Source: an uncultured Blautia sp.
Lineage (GTDB): Bacteria; Bacillota; Clostridia; Lachnospirales; Lachnospiraceae
Reading direction: 5' to 3'
Length of the DNA: 11,833 bases
Assembly: GCA_900541345.1 (NCBI GenBank)
Contig: UQJE01000076.1
Location: forward strand, 1-11,833
Positions 5,999 to 11,833 of the stretch are shown piece by piece; the first letter of the stretch is position 1; every line of letters begins with the position of its first letter. Position numbers and translations under genes: made by a program. The notes beneath the pieces were generated by a model. It did no database searches. It had not been told where the DNA came from and was given only the letters and a program-made list of their open reading frames with translations.

Positions 5999-7150
5999 TT
6001 ATTTCACCTGAATCGCTTTTTCCGGGCACATTTCCTGGCAGCAGAAACAGCGGATACACTTTTTATAATCGTACACTGGCGGATTTCCTTTTCCATTTTT
6101 AAAGTCTACTGCTTTTCCCGGAACCGGGCAGCTCTTTACGCAGACTCCGCAGGAAATACATCTGCTTTCCACAATATACGGTTTCTTCTGAAAAATACGA
6201 AGCGTTCTTGCAAGCTTTGTCCATTTATTTCGTCTTACCGGTGTTCTGTCCACCTGAAAATCTGTTTTTCCGTATTTTTCCGCAGCCTGCAAACAGGTCA
6301 TTTCTCCAAATGGTGTTAATATCCTTATATTTTCTTCCCTGTATGTACCAAGTCCCATTTTTTCTCCGTGATAATTTGTAGGGACAAGAGATGGCTTAAG
6401 AGAAACGAGATAGCAGAATACGCTGTCAAGAGCTACCGGGTCAGCTGATAGCAGCATTACCTTCATGGCTACCGGATCTCCGGAACCGGGACCATTTCCT
6501 TCCATTGCTGTAATTCCGTCCATAATGTAAAGCTTTGGCTTCACACATTTATTCAGATCAATAAGCATCCTTGCAAAACTATCTGCGCTTGGATACTGGG
6601 TATGACCTTTTGCCTTATGAAGACCGTACACGAATCCGTAGCTGTTTTTTACAGCTCCCGTAATCCGCTCCAGCGCATGTGTTTTCATTTTACTTATGGA
6701 AATAACACTGTCCGCCTCCAAAAGCTCAGGGGGAAGGATAAATTCCTTTGCCTGCGTTCCCTCGGGAAACGGAACGCGCACACCTTCTTTATAATCAATC
6801 ACAGGAACGTGATATTTTTCCAGCACTTCATCCATGCCTGTGCCTTTTATTACTTTACTGGCTGTCCCTGTTCCGCAGGAATCAGAAAGCACAAGATTTT
6901 TATATCCCTCTTCCCTTAGAATGCGGACAAGACCTCCCACCACAGAAGGATGGGTAATCACAGCCCTCTCAATCTCTGCTTTTTTCAGAAGATTGGGTTT
7001 TAACAGTATTTTTTCTTCTTTGGAGAGGAATTGTTCCACCCCGCCAAGAAGAGACAGCCCTTCTTTCAGTTTTTCATATACAGTTTCCTCATTGTAATCT
7101 TCACAAGGAAGAAGAACGACTGTACTTTTTTTACTTCTCTCTTCTTTCAT
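5999..7150 (-). CDS. DUF362 domain protein with C-terminal two-cluster ferredoxin domain
   Basis: The 383-residue protein has a DUF362 domain from about residue 10 to 290 (ILLKPNLL, THPSVVGGLVRIL, VLSDSCGTGTAS, ISISKMKTHALERITGAVKN, MDGITAMEGNGPG, SADPVALDSVFCYL). A 2[4Fe-4S] ferredoxin module follows. Cluster 1 ligands would be C331, C334, C337 and C341 (CISCGVCVKSCP); cluster 2 C365, C368, C371 and C375 (CIRCFCCQEMCP), with an additional cysteine at 370. No signal peptide is present, so it is probably cytosolic. DUF362 proteins with this layout are common in anaerobes, but their reaction is not established; an electron-transfer or redox role is inferred from the clusters. The start overlaps the enzyme I paralogue's stop by four bases (ATGA), which indicates translational coupling. 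It is the last gene of the operon, ahead of the shared terminator. Confidence 0.9.
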   Translation of the reverse strand: MKEERSKKSTVVLLPCEDYNEETVYEKLKEGLSLLGGVEQFLSKEEKILLKPNLLKKAEIERAVITHPSVVGGLVRILREEGYKNLVLSDSCGTGTASKVIKGTGMDEVLEKYHVPVIDYKEGVRVPFPEGTQAKEFILPPELLEADSVISISKMKTHALERITGAVKNSYGFVYGLHKAKGHTQYPSADSFARMLIDLNKCVKPKLYIMDGITAMEGNGPGSGDPVAMKVMLLSADPVALDSVFCYLVSLKPSLVPTNYHGEKMGLGTYREENIRILTPFGEMTCLQAAEKYGKTDFQVDRTPVRRNKWTKLARTLRIFQKKPYIVESRCISCGVCVKSCPVPGKAVDFKNGKGNPPVYDYKKCIRCFCCQEMCPEKAIQVK

Positions 7151-8748
7151 TTCTTTTCTCTCCGACTTTTTCTCACTGCCTTTCTCACCGGAAGAATACA
7201 GGCCGGCACAACGGAAAGACCGTCCACTCCCATCTTAAGGAAGGTCTCTGTAAGAGCCGTATCTGCTGCCAGCTCTCCACAGATAAATACTTTTTTCTTT
7301 TCCTCGTGCGCTCCCTGTATTACCATCTGTATCATTTTTAAAATAGCAGGATTATGGTCGTTATACTTCTCTTTTAAAAGCGGATTCTGCCTGTCCATTG
7401 CAAGGGTATACTGTGCCAGATCATTTGTTCCAAGACTTAAAAAATCCACTCTTTCCGCAATTTCCCGGCTCATCATCACAGCAGCCGGTGTCTCAATCAT
7501 CACACTTACGGGAATGTCCTTATAGGCAATTCCCTTTTCACGAAGCCCGGTTTTTACCTGCTCTGTAATCCGCTCAATTTCATCCAGCTCTTCAAGAGCG
7601 CTGATCATGGGATACATAACTGCCAGATTTCCATATGCGCTTGCTCTGTAGATCGCACGAAGCTGCGCCTTAAACATTCTCTTTCTGTCAAGGCAGAGAC
7701 GGATTCCTCTATTTCCCATAATCGGGTTCGTCTCCTCCGGAATGTCCATATAGGCAGCCTGCTTGTCTGCTCCCAAATCTACGGTACGAATTACGGCAAG
7801 ACGCTCTCCCATTGTCTCCGCTACTTTTTTATAAGCGCGAAACAACTCGTTTTCTCTTGGATAATTCTCTCTTCCAAGATACTGGAACTCGCTTCTTAAA
7901 AGTCCGATGCCTTCTGCTCCGTAAAAAAGCACACTGTTTAAATCGTCTAAATTGGCAATGTTTGCATAGAGGGAAATCCTGTGTCCGTCAAGCGTAATCG
8001 CCTCTTTGTTTTTCAGCTTTAAAAGCTCTTCCTTTTCTTCCTGCTCTGCCTTTAGTCTCGCTTCATATTCCTTTAAAAGCTCTTCATTCGGATCTAAGTA
8101 AAGCGTTCCTGTATATCCGTCTACAACTGCAAGAAGCCCGTCCCAGTCTTCTTCTATCTCCACATCTACAAGCGCCGGAATCCCTATTGTTTTCGCCATG
8201 ATAGAAGCATGAGAAATTTCCGAACCCTGATGTGTAACAACTGCAAGAAGCTTTTCTTTTTCCATTTCCAGGATTTCTCCCGGACTTAATGTTTCCGCAA
8301 CAAGAATCACCGGTTTTTCCCCTAGGAAAATTGTGGTGGAAAGCCCTCCCAAAACGGAAATCAACCGTTCGGAAAGCTCTCTCACATCTTTAATTCTCTC
8401 CTTTACTGCCGGCTCTTCCAGATTTCGAAATGTCTGTGAAAGCTCGTCTCTTGTTGTTGACACAGCGTAAGCAGCGCTTACTTTTTCTGTCTCTATCATG
8501 CTTTTTACTGCCCGCACAAAGCTTCCCTTTTCCAGAAGAGACATCTGTCTTCTTTTTACATGACTCTCTTCCCCATATAAGGTTTGAATCTCTTCTGTTA
8601 CTTTCTGTCTTGCTTTTTCAAAATCCGCAATCTCCTTTTTCACGTTGCTTACAAAGCATTGTCTCACCTGGCTGATTTCCCTGTGATAATACAGGACTCT
8701 GCCAATGGCAATTCCCGAAAAAGTTGCGCTTCCTTTAAAAATTTTCAT
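7147..8748 (-). CDS. ptsI: Enzyme I paralogue of the PEP phosphotransferase system (PEP-protein phosphotransferase)
   Basis: Enzyme I takes phosphate from phosphoenolpyruvate onto a histidine and passes it to HPr. This 533-residue protein has the full architecture: N-terminal FSGIAIGRVL, an HPr-interacting helical region rich in Lys/Glu, and the phosphohistidine loop GSEISHASIMAKTIGIPAL with H180. The PEP-binding barrel carries R285 (GIGLLRSEF), R321 (IRTVDLGADK), PIMGNRGIR, FLSLGTNDLAQYTLAMDRQN and C490 (CGELAAD). It is somewhat shorter than the usual 570-575 residues. It differs at otherwise steady positions: GADK for GGDK, GSEISH for the usual GGxTSH, and VVP near the C-terminus where most have MSP. 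These suggest a specialised paralogue rather than the housekeeping enzyme. No HPr or enzyme II gene is seen nearby. It starts 31 bases after potD with AGGGGA as ribosome binding site, and overlaps the DUF362 gene by four bases. The partner phosphocarrier is unknown. Confidence 0.85.
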   Translation of the reverse strand: MKIFKGSATFSGIAIGRVLYYHREISQVRQCFVSNVKKEIADFEKARQKVTEEIQTLYGEESHVKRRQMSLLEKGSFVRAVKSMIETEKVSAAYAVSTTRDELSQTFRNLEEPAVKERIKDVRELSERLISVLGGLSTTIFLGEKPVILVAETLSPGEILEMEKEKLLAVVTHQGSEISHASIMAKTIGIPALVDVEIEEDWDGLLAVVDGYTGTLYLDPNEELLKEYEARLKAEQEEKEELLKLKNKEAITLDGHRISLYANIANLDDLNSVLFYGAEGIGLLRSEFQYLGRENYPRENELFRAYKKVAETMGERLAVIRTVDLGADKQAAYMDIPEETNPIMGNRGIRLCLDRKRMFKAQLRAIYRASAYGNLAVMYPMISALEELDEIERITEQVKTGLREKGIAYKDIPVSVMIETPAAVMMSREIAERVDFLSLGTNDLAQYTLAMDRQNPLLKEKYNDHNPAILKMIQMVIQGAHEEKKKVFICGELAADTALTETFLKMGVDGLSVVPACILPVRKAVRKSRREKK

Positions 8749-8779
8749 TTGTTTTCCCCTGTACCTTCTCCTGTATTTC

Positions 8780-9814
8780 TTAATCGCAGGCTGCTTTAAA
8801 TTCTGTCCATGCCTTACTGTATGCTTCTTCCGCCTCTGTGCTTACATTCTGTACGATTTCTCCCTTTGTCACATCCTCCGGAACAACAAGATTTGGATTT
8901 ACCATCTCGTCTGCCGCCTTATTTGTGCTGTAATATCCAATATAATTAAAACACTCTGCTGCATTCTCCGGCTCCAAAATATAATCAATAAATTTATACG
9001 CTGCATCCTCTGAAGGTGCATTTTCCGGAATAAACATATTCATAATTCCAAATCCAAGACCTTCCTGTGGATAAACAACCTTTAAATCAGGATTTTCCGC
9101 AAGAGCCGCCGTTACCTGAGATGTGTAAAGGAATCCTACACTTGCCTCTCCATTTAAAAGTGCATTCTGTGTATTGTCATCCTGGATCATACGGACATTT
9201 GGCGCAAGCTCTTTTAATCTCTCTCCTGTTTTCGCGATTACTTCCGGATTTTCCTCGTTCATGCTCTCTCTCATAGAAAGCTGTGTAATTCCGCAAATTA
9301 CACGGTAATTTGCCACAAGTGCAATGCTGTCCTCAAGAGAAGGATCCCACAAGTCGCTGTAGCCCTTAATCTCTATATCAACCTGAGAAGGATCGTATAC
9401 AATCAGAGGAATTCCTGATCCGTAAGGAACTGTATACTCATTGTTTTCATCGTAAAACTGGCCCTGAAATAAAGGGTTGATATTATCAAAATTCTTAATC
9501 TTCTCTTTGTCCAGCTTCTTTACAAGCTTCTGCTCCACTGCCTTTTCAATGATATAATCATCCGCGATCACTACGTCGTAATCTCCGCCTTTTGCCTGAG
9601 AAAGCTTCTCGAGCATGGTTTCATCTGTATCAAAGTTGGAATATACTACTTTAATTCCTGTTTCTTTTTCAAACCCGTCTAAAATTTCCTGAGGAAACAT
9701 TCCCTCCCAGGTAAAAAGTACAAGCTCCTCTGCTTTTTTTCCTCCGCATCCTGCAAGAAGAGATACGCCAAGAGCCGTTGTTGTTAAAACTGCTGCTATT
9801 TTCTTCATCTTCAT
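8780..9814 (-). CDS. potD: PotD-like solute-binding lipoprotein of an ABC importer
   Basis: A 344-residue extracellular lipoprotein that delivers ligand to the PotB-PotC permease. The signal peptide has a basic start (MKMKK), a hydrophobic core and the lipobox LLAGC with C23 as the lipidated residue. The mature part is a type 2 periplasmic-binding fold like PotD/PotF: LVLFTWEGMFP, FEKETGIKVVYSNFDTDETM, DYDVVIADDYIIEKA, YTVPYGSGIPLIVYD, DLWDPSLEDSIALV, LLNGEASVGFLY and a C-terminal YIGYYSTNKAAD. Compared from memory with E. coli PotD, several polyamine contacts look replaced, so spermidine/putrescine specificity is uncertain. The ATG at 9814 has AAAGGAG nine bases upstream; a second ATG two codons later is a weaker choice. 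The start overlaps the potC stop by four bases. Confidence 0.88.
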   Translation of the reverse strand: MKMKKIAAVLTTTALGVSLLAGCGGKKAEELVLFTWEGMFPQEILDGFEKETGIKVVYSNFDTDETMLEKLSQAKGGDYDVVIADDYIIEKAVEQKLVKKLDKEKIKNFDNINPLFQGQFYDENNEYTVPYGSGIPLIVYDPSQVDIEIKGYSDLWDPSLEDSIALVANYRVICGITQLSMRESMNEENPEVIAKTGERLKELAPNVRMIQDDNTQNALLNGEASVGFLYTSQVTAALAENPDLKVVYPQEGLGFGIMNMFIPENAPSEDAAYKFIDYILEPENAAECFNYIGYYSTNKAADEMVNPNLVVPEDVTKGEIVQNVSTEAEEAYSKAWTEFKAACD

Positions 9815-10599
9815 TTTTTTATTCTCCTTTTTCCATGTTTTTTTATCATAGTATATATTAAAAGCACAAGAAGGGTCACTGCCAGCATCAGCGTACAGAG
9901 CGCATTGATTTCAGGCGTTACACCTGTTTTCATCTGTGTGTACACCTTGATCGGCAGAGTAGAAATACGTGGACCATTTACAAAAATACTGATTACTACA
10001 TCATCCATTGACATGGCAAATGCAAGAAGGGAGCCGGATACAACAGCCGGCATAACAAGAGGAAGGGTAATATCCCAAAATGCCCGGAAGGGACTTGCCC
10101 CCAGATCACGCGCCGCCTCCTCAAGAGACGGATCCATTCCCACAAGCCGTGCTTTTACCTGCATTAATATATAAGGAACACAAAATACCGTATGTCCGAT
10201 CAAAAGAGTGAGCATACCGAAAGGAAGGCCAAGCATATAAAAAAATGCCATAAGAACCATTCCCAAAATAATTTCCGGAATCATAAGGGGAAGAATTGAC
10301 ACGTATTCCAGCGCCCCTTTTGTTTTCCAGTTGATTCGAAAAAGCCCCACTGCTCCAAGGGTTCCGATCACGGCTGCGCAAAGGCAGCTTAACACTCCCA
10401 GAATCAGGCTGTTTCCAAGAGCCTCCATCATAGCGCTGTCCCGAAACAGTTCCTCATACCATTTCAACGAAAAGCCGGTAAACGCTACCGGAAGCTTTGA
10501 TTCATTAAAAGAAAAAATTACTACAACTGCAACCGGCAGATACATAAGAAAAAAGATAAGCCCCAGGTAAAAACCTGAAAATTTTGAATTTTTTTTCAT
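9811..10599 (-). CDS. potC: Spermidine/putrescine-type ABC transporter permease PotC
   Basis: A 262-residue integral membrane permease with about six hydrophobic segments (roughly 8-30, 62-88, 98-122, 127-148, 180-205 and 230-252). The cytoplasmic EAA loop that docks with the ATPase reads EEAARDLGAS from residue 160. Family blocks include LPVAVVVIFSFNES near the N-terminus, FSLKWYEELF, and SMDDVVISIFVNGP in the second half, which is characteristic of PotC/PotI. The start overlaps potB by four bases and has GGAGG about eight bases upstream. Its stop overlaps potD's start. It would pair with PotB to form the translocation channel. Confidence 0.92.
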   Translation of the reverse strand: MKKNSKFSGFYLGLIFFLMYLPVAVVVIFSFNESKLPVAFTGFSLKWYEELFRDSAMMEALGNSLILGVLSCLCAAVIGTLGAVGLFRINWKTKGALEYVSILPLMIPEIILGMVLMAFFYMLGLPFGMLTLLIGHTVFCVPYILMQVKARLVGMDPSLEEAARDLGASPFRAFWDITLPLVMPAVVSGSLLAFAMSMDDVVISIFVNGPRISTLPIKVYTQMKTGVTPEINALCTLMLAVTLLVLLIYTMIKKHGKRRIKK

Positions 10600-11447
10600 C
10601 CGATTCCCTCCAGTTCCTTTGCATTTGTAATTTTTCGATATATCATTATCATAACCGTTGTGAGTACCATCATAATTACCGCCAGCGCAGCTGCAAACGG
10701 CCAGTTATTTCCTCTTGTCATCTGCTCCTGAATCAGACTTCCCACAAGAACAATTTTATTTCCACCCAGAATATCTGCAATAAAGAAGAGTCCCATGGAA
10801 GGAATAAACGTTAAAATAATTCCAGATAGCAAGCCGGGAAAAGTAAGCTTTAATATAATGTGGAAAAATGCCTGGGTTTTTGATGCCCCAAGATCTCGGG
10901 CAGCTTCCACAAGCGACCAGTCCAGCTTTTCCGCACTGGAATATACAGACATTGCCATAAAAGGAAGGAGCACATACACCATGCCGATCACAATAGCAGG
11001 GTAACTGTACAAAATCTTCAAAGGCTCATCTATGATTCCCAGTTTTTCCAGGATATAATTCAGGATTCCCTTTTTCTGAAGAATGATAATCCATCCGTAA
11101 AGACGAATCAGGGAATTCACCCAGAAAGGCAGCATGAGAAACAACATCGCCTTTTCTTTCTTTTCTTTTGGAAGCCGTGCCATAAAGTACCCGAAAGGAT
11201 AACCGAGCACACAGATAATAAGCGTACTTGTTACTGCAAGCTGAAAGGACTGAATAAATGTATCAAGATATACCGGCTCTAAAATCCGCCTGTAGTTTTC
11301 CAGAGTAAAGGCAAATCCTCCCTCCTGTGGTGTAAAACTCAGTACCAGCACATAAATGAGAGGACAGGCAACAAATACAATGGTAAACAGGTACAGAGGA
11401 AGAATCATAAAAACAGAAGTCCGTTTTTTCCCTGTTTTACTTTTCAT
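10596..11447 (-). CDS. potB: Spermidine/putrescine-type ABC transporter permease PotB
   Basis: A 283-residue membrane permease of the PotB/PotH type. The N-terminal segment ILPLYLFTIVFVACPLIYVL is followed by a large loop with FTLENYRRI, then further helices at about 66-90, 100-122, 148-170, 203-228 and 252-270. The EAA loop VEAARDLGAS starts at residue 180, and PSMGLFFIADILGG is the family's C-terminal block. The start overlaps potA by 11 bases and is backed by AGGAGG seven bases upstream, inside the potA coding end. It ends with an ATGA overlap onto potC. Confidence 0.92.
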   Translation of the reverse strand: MKSKTGKKRTSVFMILPLYLFTIVFVACPLIYVLVLSFTPQEGGFAFTLENYRRILEPVYLDTFIQSFQLAVTSTLIICVLGYPFGYFMARLPKEKKEKAMLFLMLPFWVNSLIRLYGWIIILQKKGILNYILEKLGIIDEPLKILYSYPAIVIGMVYVLLPFMAMSVYSSAEKLDWSLVEAARDLGASKTQAFFHIILKLTFPGLLSGIILTFIPSMGLFFIADILGGNKIVLVGSLIQEQMTRGNNWPFAAALAVIMMVLTTVMIMIYRKITNAKELEGIG

Positions 11448-11833
11448 GCAGCGCCTCCTCCCTGTCTACAAGAACCGCGTCTGCAGATTCAAATCGCCAG
11501 CATACCTTCTGACCTACTTTTACATTTGCATCAATTCCGTACCGGCTCGCCACCACTTTTTCTCCGCCCGGAAGAGAAAGTACCATACGAAGCTGCCCGC
11601 CTGCAAATGTTTTTTCTTCTACCTCTGCCTCCATACCGCAGCCGCATTCTTCATCCAGAAGAATATTTTCGCTTCTCACGGCAATCGTTACTTCCTCTCC
11701 TTTTGAAAGTTTTTCTCCCTCTGCATGAACAAGAACTTTTCCTCCTCCAAGAGAAAGAAGCGCCTGATTTCCTGTCTGGCTTTCCACTTTTCCTTTTAAA
11801 ATATTGGCATTCCCCACAAAAGTTGCCACATAG
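11437..11833 (-). CDS. potA: Spermidine/putrescine-type ABC transporter ATPase PotA, C-terminal fragment (start outside window)
   Basis: Only the last 132 residues are inside the window. They begin YVATFVGNANILKG, which is the typical junction between the ATPase domain and the C-terminal OB-like TOBE_2 domain of PotA. They continue with VTIAVRSENILL, VEEKTFAGGQLRMVLSLPGG and KVCWRFESADAVLV. The Walker and ABC signature motifs lie beyond the right edge. The apparent GTG at 11829 is an internal valine, since the frame remains open and family-like to the edge. The gene order potA-potB-potC-potD supports the call. The operon promoter must be outside the window. Confidence 0.88.
   Translation of the reverse strand, partial: YVATFVGNANILKGKVESQTGNQALLSLGGGKVLVHAEGEKLSKGEEVTIAVRSENILLDEECGCGMEAEVEEKTFAGGQLRMVLSLPGGEKVVASRYGIDANVKVGQKVCWRFESADAVLVDREEALHEK

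Noticed and set aside
7031..7525. 164-codon plus-strand open frame
   Set aside because: It is antisense to the DUF362/enzyme I junction, both of which are well-supported genes; Phe/Ser-rich shadow composition.
11827..11829. GTG as a start codon for a short stand-alone TOBE protein
   Set aside because: The frame remains open to the window edge with family-typical residues before it, and no ribosome binding site can be assessed; it is an internal PotA codon.

Overview
The window looks like a chromosomal segment from a low-to-moderate GC Gram-positive anaerobe, most likely a clostridial gut bacterium of the Lachnospiraceae type. The grounds are strong AGGAGG-like ribosome binding sites, consensus sigma-A promoters, a lipoprotein-type solute-binding protein, and the particular MerR-methyltransferase and DUF362-ferredoxin architectures. 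The genus cannot be resolved from the sequence alone. No mobile element, tRNA, rRNA or CRISPR array was seen.

Left part (1-1568, minus strand): a membrane acyltransferase-3 family protein runs off the left edge and has its own near-consensus promoter. Upstream of it lies a single-domain DUF3825 protein of unknown function.

Middle part (1662-5925, plus strand): a regulator with a MerR-type DNA-binding N-terminus and a SAM-dependent methyltransferase C-terminus is followed by rfbA-rfbB-rfbD, three of the four enzymes that make dTDP-L-rhamnose from glucose-1-phosphate. The 116-base gap before rfbA holds a promoter with the 19-bp -35/-10 spacing typical of MerR-activated promoters, with a 21-bp near-perfect dyad filling the spacer. 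This suggests, though it does not prove, that the fusion regulator controls dTDP-rhamnose supply. rfbC, the 3,5-epimerase gene, is absent from the cluster. A 16-bp perfect-stem hairpin at 5944-5986 ends this block and the convergent one.

Right part (5999-11833, minus strand): a tightly packed operon reads potA (C-terminal end only) - potB - potC - potD - enzyme I paralogue of the PEP phosphotransferase system - DUF362/ferredoxin protein. Three junctions have 4-base ATGA overlaps, one an 11-base overlap and one a 31-base gap, so co-transcription and translational coupling are likely. The transporter has the layout of a spermidine/putrescine ABC importer. However, several ligand-contacting residues known from E. 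coli PotD appear replaced, so the substrate is open. Linking the importer to a PEP-dependent phosphotransferase and a two-cluster Fe-S protein is the least explained aspect of this operon.

The main candidates for something new are the MerR-methyltransferase/operator/rfb circuit and the pot-enzyme I-DUF362 operon.
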